DNA from: Harmonia axyridis
Lineage: Eukaryota; Arthropoda; Insecta; Coleoptera; Coccinellidae
DNA: 64,000 bases
Assembly (NCBI RefSeq): GCF_914767665.1
Contig: NC_059501.1
Location: 81,380,798-81,444,797 of the forward strand
Direction of reading: 5' to 3'
Shown here: positions 13,000 through 24,900 of the stretch, in pieces
How positions within the stretch are numbered: position 1 is the first letter of the stretch
Layout: each line of letters opens with the position of its first letter
Program-made: the position numbers and the translations under genes
The notes under the pieces: generated by a model
What the model was told of the DNA's origin: nothing
Seen by the model: the letters and a program-made list of their open reading frames with translations, nothing else
Database searches by the model: none

Positions 13000-14800
13000 G
13001 TTCCTTGCCAAACTGCTTATTTAACAATAATGCCATTGTTTTGCCTATTATTTCTATTTAAAATGTTCGTTTTCACACCCTTTGGTGTTTTTATTAAGTT
13101 GTATATGTTATATTTTGATATAAAATCTTAATTTTTCGATATTCTTCCAGTTTATTCATGAATTATTCATGTATTGAATGGAAATCTTTCCAATTAGGAC
13201 ATGCTTAGCTCAGTAGTTTCTAGAAAAAATGTATTTTTCTAAAGAATTAGTGAAAACTTTTTCGCTTTAATGGTTCAATCAAAAAATATCACCACTATTT
13301 CAGAAGATGAATAGTTTTAATCTCATTTAGAAAATAAGAAAAAAGTACCTAACAATCTAAAGGTTTTGAAACCATAAAGCAACTGAGAATTGGCTCTAAT
13401 AACATACATTAGTTGGATTTCGATATAAAAATTCTACTTCACATCAAAAAATTCAAGGAATTTTTCGGTTTTTTCAATTGAAACCTACATCTCAACAATT
13501 TTATAACAGTTTAGAAAACCAAAAACTGATCAACCTACTTCAAGGGGCCAGAAAAACTCAATTTTTAAACAAATTCGTTTTCATTTGAAAAAGAAATCTA
13601 AAGAGAAAAAATCTACTGATACAAAAGAAAGAAAAAGTTCAGGACACTAAATTGAAACAACTTAAAAGCAAGGTATAGATATTCTGAAGAGGCTACTTCA
13701 CAGTTCACAATTTATCAAAGAAAATACGCAAAAAAATATAAAATACAATATTTGTTAGGGAAATAAGCCAGCGATTGAAATGAACTGATTATTTGTAAAC
13801 AAATTGGTGTCCATTCATGAAATTGTCAATAAGGTACATAATGATATTTGTATTTTCGTTCTCTTCCAATACTCTCAATTCTTATATTCGTGAGGAAATA
13901 CCAAATGATTATAATTCCTGGGCCATGTACTTAGTGATGAAGTTTCGTATGTATATATAAATTATTAGATGTATAAATAGGAAAGGACAATTTTGAGATT
14001 GAAACTTGGACGTTTCAACAATCTTAGTAGCTTTAGTTTCTTGAATAATGTATACGTCCAAGAAATAAAAAATATAATTTCTCAAAGAGATGTCATCATC
14101 AATTATATACCTACCAAATTTATTTATTTAGTTTTAATCGTTGAAAATGTGAATGAGGGTGGTGAGATTGTAAAGAAGACTGTTTTATTTGCTGTGAAAT
14201 GTATAAGAGTATTCTATTGGCTTGTTGAGTCTGAAGAATTTTATTGTGTTAACCAGTAATGAAAATAAAATATATTTATGAAATGGGCTTTTTTTTCTCA
14301 TTCATTTTTCAGAAAATTTATTCAAGTTCCCATGTTTGTGAAGAACCGAGTTTCCGGCAGAGATATTTTCAGTTTTTACTCCCCCATCTGTAAGTGTTAA
14401 GCTTAGAGAAGTTTTTGGTTAGGCTTTCTCACCAAGAGGTGCGCCCCTCTCAGGGGATTGCGGTGTCTCATTCAAGAACCACTGATGGTTTCATCAATAA
14501 GGCATCAGTGGTCCCTGCCATGTGCACCTTCCACCTCCACAGTGGAGTGTGGTGACTTTGTAATATATCAGGAGGAAATCGATCACCTGGCGAATGCCAA
14601 AAAGGTTGTGAAAACTCTTAGGGGTAGAGTAAGACACTATCAATAAAAAATACCGTAATTTTTTTCAATTTCTTTGAAATTCTGATCAATTACTAACTTT
14701 GACTAGTTGAACATTTCTACCAAATTTGGTCGAAAAATAAACCAATGGCTTTTAAATAATCAATTTTATTAATAATATGAAAAAAATACAAATATTCCTG
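13000..14800. other. Myosin V 3' UTR and convergent spacer
   Basis: The space between the myosin V stop and the CFAP45 stop codon is AT-rich. Possible plus-strand AATAAA signals occur near 14060 and 14265, which would give the myosin a long 3' UTR of more than 1 kb. From about 14400 to 14650 there is a more GC-rich patch with a CCACC..GTGGAG inverted repeat that I do not recognise. No further coding exon was supported. Confidence 0.4.
14765..14770 (-). promoter_or_regulatory. CFAP45 polyadenylation signal
   Basis: TTTATT on the plus strand is AATAAA on the minus strand, about 30 bases after the CFAP45 stop at 14801. It implies a very short 3' UTR. Confidence 0.6.
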
Positions 14801-17800
14801 TCATTCTCGTAATTTTAGTTGTCTCTCTATATCTGTTATGTAACGATCGGGAAGTGCTTCCGTTCTAGAAACGAAAAAAAATGTTAATATGCCTGCCCTG
14901 AAAATCCTACTAAATTATTACCTCAGTCTAGAGACCTTGGTCTTGATGTACTCGGAAATTTGGTTATCGTGTAACTCTTGATTCAGCCTGAAAGCCCTGC
15001 CATCTTCGAACTTCTCTTTCAAATGATTTATTCTCTCTCTTTCTTTGTCGTTTATTTGTTTCAAAATGTCTTTTCTGTGTTTGAAATTCATATCTTTACG
15101 TTGAGCTCTCTTCGTTTGGTCTTTCTCAAAGAGTTCTTGTTGGACCTTTGCCACCTAAAACAAACATATTTTCTAGTAAATATTAGTTCAATTGAACTAG
15201 ATTTCAAATGTGGGTTGTGGTCCTTATACTGTGACTAGAGTAGTTCACGGCCAAAGATAATTTAGGAAAATAAAAGAACGGGATGAAAACACTTATTCAA
15301 TTCATTTCAACCCACTAAAAGAGTTTGAAGAAGATGATAATTTGTCTAATCGATTCTTAGGGCCAGTTGCACCATTTGCCTAAACATTGATTAAAATTTA
15401 AACATTGATTAATTTCTGATTTCTCTTGAGAAATCATAGAGTAATCAACGTTTAAATTTTTAATCAATGTGTAGGCAAATGGTGCAACTGGCCCTTAGGG
15501 TCTCTGGTCACTTGGGTCGTTGCAGGTACCTTTTCGTCGGTCTCGGGAACATATGTTAAAATCTTTAATCTTCTCGTTGTCAGTGCGAGTGTTGAACATA
15601 TGTTATAGTTGTAGTTCCTAGTAGACCGTTAGCAAAGCCTTTCTACGGATCCCTTAGGAGTGTGGCTTTGATCATCCTAAGTTTGTACACCGATTTCTTC
15701 AGTTCTCGGACTTTCGGATTTTCGAAGGAATCGATAGATTCCCTACACAAATATGGACCATAGTGGTTTATTATGTCTTTTTTTATTGGAATGATACCGG
15801 CGTGATTGAATGCTGGAATCTCCAAGATCAAAGAACGATTGGTATCTCTTCTCTACTGAAAAATCCTCCGAACTTTAGAGTTTGAAATCAATACATTTCC
15901 ACGAAACTTATTGAGTGGTAGGATATTGACAATTTCCTTTGAACAACTCACCTTGTGGAACGCATCCTCATCTCGAGCTATGGCGATGGCCTGTGCAGTT
16001 CTGATGTCCGATATCTGCCTCGACCTAGCCTCGTGCAACGCCTGGATATCTTCTGCCTTCTTTATAGCTGCCTGTTTCTCTTTCTCTCTCCATGCTCTCT
16101 CCACCTAGATACGAGAATGTAAGCTTTGAAAGAAGAAAGAGAAACTGTATGAAGTTACGAACCTCCTCTTGTATCCGGATCGCTTGCATCTCGTCCATCA
16201 GAGCCTGCTTGTCTTGGGCCCTCTGTTGTTGGGCCCTTAACCTGGCGATCTCCTTCTCCTTGGCGGCCTTGATCATGGCCAGTTCGGCCTCTCTGGCCTC
16301 CTCCCTGGCCGCCTTTTGGCGCATGAACTCTTGGATCTTAAAAGTGTAACATGTTGAGAGTGGATCAGGTTTTCCCAAAAATATCACAAAAGCAGTTGAT
16401 GGTGTAAATATTTGAACATCAATCAGTCTAGCCAAAAAAATTGTATTCCTCACCCTCAAGTCGGCTATCCTCTGTTCCTCCTTCTGGACCAGTTTGTACC
16501 TTTCCAGGTCCAGGTTGGCTTGGTGCAGTTCCTCCCTGACCCTCTTCTGGTGCTCCTTGTGCTCCTTAACCTTCTCTTCCTCCTCCTTCCTCATAGCTAT
16601 CAAAGCCCTGTTCAGCAGTCTGCTTTCCTCCTCGATCTTTTCAGCTTCCAGGAGTTTCTCGACCTCGTTGTCTTTGATCTGCTGCTTGATCTCTCTGCCA
16701 TACCTTCATAACAAGTGACATTCTGTAATTACTTAATCTCATCATCTTGAGGGAAGTCTTATTGGCTCTAAACACGAGAACTTTGTTTTCTAACCTAACC
16801 CTTTAGTGAAATATAGGAGAAAATTTTGCAGCCTTACCTCTTGTTCTTGTGTTCTTCTAGCTCCGCCTTCTTCTCGTCTTCTCTGAGCGCCCTCTGCCTA
16901 GCCTGCTCCATCATGTCGTCCAACCTCCGTTCTTCTTGTTGCAGCTGCTTCTTGATCAACTGAAAGAGCAAATGTCACGTCTTACCTTCCTTCCGATGCT
17001 TCGTACTGTTGTTTTACCTCTTTCTCCATAATCTGAGCGTTTCTGATGGCTCTACACTTGGTGGCGAGTATAATGCAGTTGGCAACCTTGACTCTATCGT
17101 CTTGTTCGTTGAGGAGCTCGTGCGATCTTTCCAGAAGGTACTCGCTTTTCTTTTGAGCGTCTAGCTCGACCTGGGTAATTGGTAAACATGAATTTGGAGC
17201 GTGGAATATTGAGATTTTCTGTTGCATATCTTACATTGTCTAGTTTGCTTCCTACATGTGGATCTTGATGAACTTGAGCCTTCGCCAAATCCTCCTTTCT
17301 CATTTCGGAGGCTCTCATCTCTTCTCTCTTCTTTCTTTCCATCTCTTCTATCATAGCCTTCTTTTCTTCTATGGTCATCACCTAAAACGACATTTTGGAA
17401 GAAGAAGAAAGCTCCTTTGTGAGCATTGTAACTGGAGATGAGACCTTAACATTAAGAAAGCGAATTCTTCGATGAAAAGAAAACCTATGAATTTTGCCAC
17501 ACAATCAAAGTTCAGGATAAAAACTTAAGAAATCTTATCGAAGAACCACAGTATTTACCTGATGTATTTTCGGCCGATATTTTTCCCTTACTTACTTTCT
17601 TGATATTTAATGATAATCATTAGTAGGTCATTTTTTTCATATCTGTATCATGATAAGTTTCACAGATATCGTTCCTTATTTTTTTTTAAGTATCATGAAC
17701 ATATTCTCAAGCTAGTAGGGGGAATATATTAAAGCTCTTAAGGTATCACTTACTCGAGACTGTTTCTGCAGTCTATTGAATTCACTTTTTGGCCATATTC

Positions 17801-18083
17801 CTGCCAAATCTGTTGGATTCCTTTCAGGTACAACCAGATCCCTCACTTGATCGTTGTCATAAACTATTACCAATTTCTTCGATTCCTTTGGATTCTTCTT
17901 TTTCTGGTGAATCAATCTGCCCTTCAACCTGTGACCGCATTCTTTAGGGCTGAAAAAGAATTTAACGTGCTGATCTAAACCCGATTTTTTGTAACTAACG
18001 AAGGAAACTCACTCATGTTCAGCAGGATTTTTCATTTTAGGTTTTTTATTCTGATTTGAAGGGCATTTTCCGCAAGTATTCAT
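14801..18083 (-). CDS. Cfap45: Cilia- and flagella-associated protein 45 (CCDC19-like)
   Basis: Axonemal coiled-coil protein found inside doublet microtubules of motile cilia and sperm tails. Exons on the minus strand: 18083-18013, 17949-17754, 17381-17235, 17170-17018, 16959-16838, 16703-16454, 16336-16163, 16104-15952, 15154-14922, 14864-14801. Phases join to 520 residues; vertebrate CFAP45 is about 550. The start MNTCGKCP.. is the first ATG of the exon. Visible family features are VRDLVVPERNPTDLAG near the N-terminus and then a nearly continuous Glu/Lys/Arg/Gln-rich helix typical of the trichohyalin-plectin-homology domain. The last exon (ALPDRYITDIERQLKLRE) is used if GTAATA at 14921 is a donor; otherwise translation stops six bases later after ..SRLR. 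The intron 15155-15951 holds a solo LTR with a nested MITE. The gene implies ciliated cells or flagellate sperm. Confidence 0.93.
15209..15747 (+). repeat. Solo LTR-like repeat, copy 3, with nested MITE
   Basis: Same family as 39-520 and 9600-10081: it starts TGTGGGTTGTGG and ends CCCTACA. CAAA precedes (15205-15208) and follows (15748-15751), a possible 4-bp target duplication. Its length of 539 bp includes a 138 bp later insertion at 15360-15497. The remainder is about 80 bp shorter than copy 2 because of deletions. It lies in a CFAP45 intron, opposite to the direction of transcription. Confidence 0.65.
15360..15494. mobile_element. 135-bp Harbinger-type MITE (near-perfect hairpin)
   Basis: The element starts GGGCCAGTTGCACCA and ends TGGTGCAACTGGCCC, and almost its whole length can fold on itself. 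TTA flanks it on both sides (15357-15359 and 15495-15497). The other two LTR copies lack it at the same place, so insertion site and duplication are read directly. A 3-bp TWA duplication with GGGCC ends fits PIF/Harbinger. Confidence 0.85.
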
Positions 18084-18978
18084 ATCTTGTTTATGTTAAA
18101 AAATTCTTCCTCTGTTCATTAATAGGTAAAATAACGATCAATCGTTTTGATGTAAAATTAATTCGATCAAATAAAATAATATTAACCATAGCAACATAAC
18201 GGATTTTCGAATAACCCGCCATTGTACTAAAAGATGCGTTCCATTAATTAATAATATATCGGGTAAGTATTTAGATAATTCTAGTAAGAATCACTCTATA
18301 ATCATTATACATATTTCACCTAACAAATTCATACTCCCATATGATTTCGCATTATCTTTTCATGAAATGATTCTACGCTTGCACCTCAAACCACTGATTA
18401 TCGATTTTTTTAGCCGTCATCCGGCAATCGCGCCATATTTTATGACGTTGACATCAAATTAATTGACGTTTAAATTTCCTTCTAAGAAAAGATTGTCAGA
18501 AAACATGAAATGATGTTTTGAAAAACTTCTCTATAATGAATAAAAAACTGACAAATATTTTTGATGTGATGTAGTAATCGTTTGTTGTTTCTTCTGTAAT
18601 ATTATTACTGTTTTAATACTTTATCTCTATCATAATTCAATATAAATCACTGGATACGAAGCGTAAGTTTCAGCAGTAAACTTTCCGGTTTATCTGCGAT
18701 AAAATATCCCTTTGCTGATAGTATTACCGTAGTTCAGCAACTGGCATTATATTGCAAATTAAATGCTAACATGAAGAGGTTTTCACCGCAACTGAGAAAC
18801 AGCTCTTTATTATTATTAATAATAATTAAAGTCGTAGTGTTTGCACTTTGTTCCTTACCTTGCAATTTCAAGAACATGATAGTTCGTATTGTATTATGTT
18901 CATCACCTGCAAAATTTACCCGTGACAGGTACAACCTTAAAATATGTAATCTATTGTCTTTTCTTACAGTGAATCAAG
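18084..18978. promoter_or_regulatory. Shared CFAP45 / USP20-33 upstream region
   Basis: The start codons of the minus-strand CFAP45 (18083) and the plus-strand USP gene (18979) are 895 bp apart and diverge. The USP start is preceded by an acceptor (TTTTCTTACAG at about 18969), so at least one non-coding 5' exon must lie in this stretch or overlap it. I could not place its donor. No TATA box stands out. A bidirectional promoter is inferred from the geometry alone. Confidence 0.4.
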
Positions 18979-21900
18979 ATGAATTACAAGTATTCTTGTA
19001 GTCATTTAGTTAATGTCACCAACATTCCAAAATTAGAGAAATCCAAAGAGGTAATTTATATAGTGATCTCTCATTTTATCTGATTAAATCAGGAAAATAT
19101 TCTTTTAGGATTGGATGTGCACTGATTGTGACTATTCTGGGCAAAAAGTTTGGATATGTTTGTACCAAAATTGTTTGAGATTAGTTTGTTCAGGTCAAAA
19201 CACTGATCACAGTACCCTACATTTCACAGTGAGTACTGAAAAAAATAGCTTTATGAATTTGTGTTGTGAATATAGATAATTGAAGATTCAAACATAGAAA
19301 TAGATTTTCGAAAACCATTTTTGAGTTTGATGTAACTGAGCCTTGAAATGTGGTTGATTCAAAGATAAATCCTAGTAAGTTAATGTAAGTAAATATTGGT
19401 AGAAATTCATCTTAGTATAAAGGTAGTTTCACTTACTATTAATCAATTGACACTATTATTTTGTATTATATTATCACTTTCAGTATTTAAAGGGGAAAAT
19501 GTCAAATTATATTGTGGAATACCTTTCGAATGATTCCTTTCACATATTAGCAGAACAAGGTATAAATTTGAATACTTACCACTAATTTCAAAGTTTTGTA
19601 GTGATTAACTGACGTTAATATTTAAATATTGGTGTGTTTAGGAAAAATACCTTTTCTTATTTATATTCTTTCAGACAAATCCTTTACATTGTGTTCACAT
19701 GAACTTGAAGTCTAAGAGGTTGTGGTGTTATGAATGTAATGCAGAAGTTTTCATGGAGGATTCGAATATGGATTCAGGTAATTGCCAAGACAATGACTCT
19801 TCAATTTGTTTACCTAATACCACAATAACAAATTGTGAGAGTATTAATACAATGGGGGAAAGAGAGGGAAATCATCATACCTCGGAGAGAAACGTTGGGT
19901 CTAATGTGGGTTCAGGTAATTTTTTAAACAATTGTTTATTTTCTGAATTAATAATGTTCTACTTTCAGGAGGAGATTACACCGATTCCTCCGATAGTGAA
20001 GACTCTGATAATTTAGAACTAGATAAGCCTGCTGGACTGGTTGGTTTACAAAATATTGGCAACACTTGCTATATGAATGCTGCTTTGCAAGCATTGAGTA
20101 ATGCAACTCCGCTGACCAGGTTCTTTTTGGACTGTCCTCTAATTATTCAATCCCTGTGTGAAGGCAAGAAGCCAGGACTAAGTAAGATTTATCAATCTCT
20201 GATGCGTGAAATTTGGACGAAGAAGAATGGAGGAGGTTATGTATCTGCTTCAGGTAAATTAACTGAAGGTGATTTTTTTTTTTTATTTAATTTTTCTTTT
20301 ATGCGCTTATTGCAGAAGAAGATCCGGCTATATTTCTCTCTCAAATATCTGTGAGTTTCGAATTTTTAGCTGAGGGTGTTCTTTAATAAACTACTAAAAA
20401 ATTCAGGTCAAAATCAATTCTGGTTTATGAATATAGAGTAAGTACAAACGGAATGTGCTCTTGACTTAAGTGTTCATACTAGTTTCAGGGTCTGAATATC
20501 CTGGTTAAATTTGTTTATCTGATCAATGGCTCCGGAGTAACTGACAAAGAAACTGCAACACCCAGAAGGAGCTGTTTAAATTTTAAGGGTTTACAATTTT
20601 TTTAATAAATTTGTTATAATGTGTTTGTCCACCACAATTATCTATAAACTCCCCAACACGTCTCGGTATTGATGGAATAAGATGGTCAATTTCTTCTTGA
20701 GGGATGCTATCCCAAGCTTCCTGTACTTAATGTCTCAGGGCCGCCAAAGTCTGTAGGAGCTGGGGTAAATTTCCAAGCCTTCTACCCATGATGTCCCAAA
20801 CATGCTCTACGGGAGAAAGATCTGGGAATCTGGGCGGCCATGGCAAAAGATTCACATGGGTTGTTTTGAAAAAGTTTAAACAAACTCTGGCAACATTTTG
20901 TTTGGGTATTAATTGGCTGGAATATTGGATTCTCGAACCGTTAAGGTGAGGGAGAACATATTTGCATATGCAATATCATCCCATACCATAACGCCTACTG
21001 TCCGGTGTACATGACGCTCAACATCAAACTGAGGTTCACGTCTTTCTCCCCGACGTCGTCTAACCTTTCTTCGGCCATCATGTGCACCCAAGGAGAATCG
21101 AAATTCATCAGAAAGGACGATCTGATGCCATTCCACATTTCAATGTTGACGTTTTCTGCACTTGTGTAATCGTTGCCGATGCTCAACCGTCAGAGGTAAC
21201 ACAAGATGGGGGCGATAATGCTGCAGTCCAAAAGACCTTATCCGGCGGTAAACCGTTCGGACAGTTACAGGATGGCATTGTTCTCCTAACCACTGATCAG
21301 CCAAAGATGGAGTGGTCGCAAATCGGTCTATAACGGCCATAAGTCTGAGACGTCGATCTTGAACATCATTTGTGCCCCATCGACGTCCGTTGCCTACTCT
21401 TCTTCGATTTTGGGCATTATCAAACCACGTTTGACAACAACTCATAACAGTAGTTGGATTTCTGTTCGTACGGTTAACGATTTCTCGAAATGACAACCCC
21501 GCCTCCCGTAGACCAATAATTTGACTTCTTTCTAATTCACTTAGCTGGCGACAAATTCCACGTGCACGTTCTCTAGGCATTTTAACAACAACTGAACATC
21601 GACTTTGGATCTCTTCGAACAGCTGGTTTGTTGTAAAATTTGAAAAACTTGCAAAAAACTACTACAATATTTAAGTAACAATAATTGCAAATTCTCCTTC
21701 TGGGTGTTGCAGTTTTATTTGTCAGTTAGTATGTATATTCTGGAACAAGCGCCCATAAGCTCCTGATTCCTCTTCAGTGCTTTTCTCATTTTTCAAATCA
21801 AACCTGTCTTTCTTGCAGGAATCCTTTACGGGATAAGAGCAGTCCATCCAATGTTCAGAGGCTACCACCAACATGACACACAGGAGTTTCTGAGGAACTT

Positions 21901-24900
21901 TATGGACCAATTGCACGAAGAGTTAAAGCAGCAGTGCACAATAGATAACGCCCATCATGAAACGGATAATTTCTCACTAGCACTGGACGAGCACGCTGTC
22001 AGTTCCAGCCATGATTCGAGCGAAGGTGAATATGAAACTTGCGATTCCGGCGTCAGTGAGAGATCCAGCTTGAGTGATGACAACGAGAGGCCAACTAGTA
22101 CAAATAAGAGACGGCTAAGCAACACGACTAGCCCCGGTAGAAGATTAAAGGCCAGACATCATAATTCTGGTGTTATAGGTGAGTTTATTTTTCTATATTC
22201 ACTCTACAGGTACAGTCGCCGTCAAATAAGATGGCAAATCTAAGGCGCAGAGAGAGATAATGCTATCTCCTTCGCACTATTACGGCATTGGTTCTGGGGT
22301 GTTGCTGATTTCGAGACTGCTTAACTCAGTGGCGTGGTAAATAAATCGAATTGGCAATGAATTATTCGAGATAACAAAAAAAAATATCAGAGGATAATAT
22401 TTGACATTGAGAGTAGAACCATTTATTATAAGAAAAGATAGAAAAAGTTTACATTTATAACAGGTACTTTTATTTGAGAGAATAAGATATACAGGTAGTA
22501 CGATAGTATGACATTAAATTCGTTATGCTTTATATGTACGCTACTGAATGGAACGCTTCGGTTTATTAGGTACCCTTAGTCAGTCATTAGCTCCTCCTTC
22601 AGTTTTGTGCGCAACCAAGTTCTTGCCAACATATTTGGCGGCGACTGTAGCTCAGTTTACTCTTAGAGGGAACAGATATAATTCTTCTTACAAATCACTG
22701 ATAATCTACATTGTAGTATTTTAATATTTTCAATTTGCCAATAAAAGAAATAATACTTTTGCTAACTTTTCTTTTTTCGCAAAATAATTGATGATATGAT
22801 ATCCCTATAAATTGTATCATTTATTGAATCACTGATGTATTTTAAAAATATTCATAAGAAAAGAGGCAGAACATTAATTTTGTGAAAATTTTTAAAAAGA
22901 TTCGTATTTCCTTTCTACTGATCATTCAATCTTTAGACTTTTTCCTTTGGAGCCATATGAAAAATAAGGTCTATATCATTTAGGTTTTCCATTGTTAATG
23001 GTATACCTTCTACTTTACAATGAAATAAACGTTCATTAATTTCTCTTAAAATATACTTGTTTCTTTTCAATATAGAAATGAAACTTATTATTGAAAAAAC
23101 CTTAAGTTCAGAACTGGAATGCTGTAGTAACCACAATTTCATCCTCAGAATTTTTAGATTATTAGAGCATTATTTTGAATGGCTTCAAGGAGGTTTCGTC
23201 CTCACTCCAACAGATTTCTTGTCCAAAGCATTTTTGCTATTGCAAGGCATATTTGATCAGAAGTTTCTTCCTCCAGAATCTGCATTTGTCAGTTTGTATT
23301 AATCCTATTCAGTGCTTCCTGAGCCAATGAGGAGGTATAAGATGTTCTTATTGAGATTCATATACATTTTGGTGTTTGCCGTACTACAGTAATCTTTAGT
23401 TCCTGTTTTTTGAATAGATTGACCATATGACAAGATGAAACAATGTTAACTCTCAGATTACGTTCAAACTCCAGCATAATGTTCAAAAGTGCTAACAATT
23501 TTTTTTTAATAATTTTGTGCTTAATTTAGTTTTTCCTTGCAGATTGCCAACCAAGTACAAGTTTTTCTGCACCTGGCACCTCTGAAAGACAACAACAAAT
23601 TAAATATCGATCTATTATATCAGATATTTTTGATGGCAAATTACTATCTACGGTTCAGTGCTTAACATGTAACAGGATATCTAGTCGTGTAGAAACATTC
23701 CAAGATTTATCTTTGCCTATACCATCCAGGGATTATCTAGTTCTGTTGCATGGTGAGTGTCATTTCTTCTCTTTCAGTATGCAAAATATAGTGAACTGGA
23801 CATAATGTAATTCCTAAAATTTAAACTTTAATTCTTCAGTAGTATGTATTTCTGTTATTGACAGCTGACATGAATACACTCTATTAGTGATGTCTTCACA
23901 CACCGCCATTTTAGTTCTCCTGTCAGTGTTCGGAATCCAAACAAACAAATTGTCATTCAAATTAGTACGTTGGCGTTGAAGAAAGTGGCTTATTTTAATA
24001 AATAAGATTATTTAAGGAACGATTTTACTATTAATTGATAGACAGAAGGAACGAGATCAATGCCAGTAAGTTCGAACTTGAAGTTCAACTAATAAACACG
24101 ACTTTTAACAAAATCTGGGGAATTATACAGAATTCAAACTTACTGGTATTAACCTCGTTCCTTCTGTCTATCAATTAATACTGAAATCGTTCCTCAAATA
24201 CTCTTATTTATGAAAATAAGCCAATTTCTTCAACGACACTGTACTAATTTGAATGTCAATTTATTTGTTTGGATTCCAAACACTGACAGGAGAACCAAAA
24301 ATGGCGGTGTGTGACGTCACACTAATAGAGCGTATAGTCCTAACCTAACCTTTAATTCTTCAGTAGTTGGTATGTCTGTTAGGTTAAAAGTTGCATTGTT
24401 AAGACGCTTTTACCTACTTTCTAAACTGTAGTGTCTTTCAGGCAGAAGTTTACAACCTGGGTCGACTTGCTCTGAAGCTGTAATACCGGTACAAGACGGT
24501 TGGATGGCCTGGATATTTAACTGGTTCAAATCATGGTTTTATGGTCCCACAATCACTTTACACGATTGTCTGGCAGCATTTTTCAGCACAGACGAATTGA
24601 AAGGTGATAACATGTATAGCTGTGAAAAGTGCAATAAACTACGGAATGGTATTAAATTCAGCAAGGTAAATATCAGCATCCTTCAGAACCTGTTAGTTCT
24701 AACGAGTCGATTTTCGCGCGCTAACATTTAGACCAAAAGAATTCCAAAATTGATAAATGACATTCTGTTTGAAGTATCATCTACGCTTTGTCATGACACT
24801 TTGCAGGTAATTGACTAAGGGTATGGTCCGTATATCGCCGAGAATTTCAGAGCGGTTACTAGTGGTTTCAATGTTTCAGGTAACCTGCTTCGTATTTACG

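Noticed and set aside
19485..19557. Exon-like stretch after CTTTCAG in the USP gene (SNYIVEYLSNDSFHILAEQ)
   Set aside because: The UBP zinc finger reads through correctly from the exon ending 19228 to the one starting 19675; adding this piece would insert residues into the domain.
20316..20350. 35-nt candidate exon EEDPAIFLSQIS in the USP gene
   Set aside because: It ends in phase 0, while the next exon (21819) needs phase 1; direct joining of 20253 to 21819 gives the expected family sequence.
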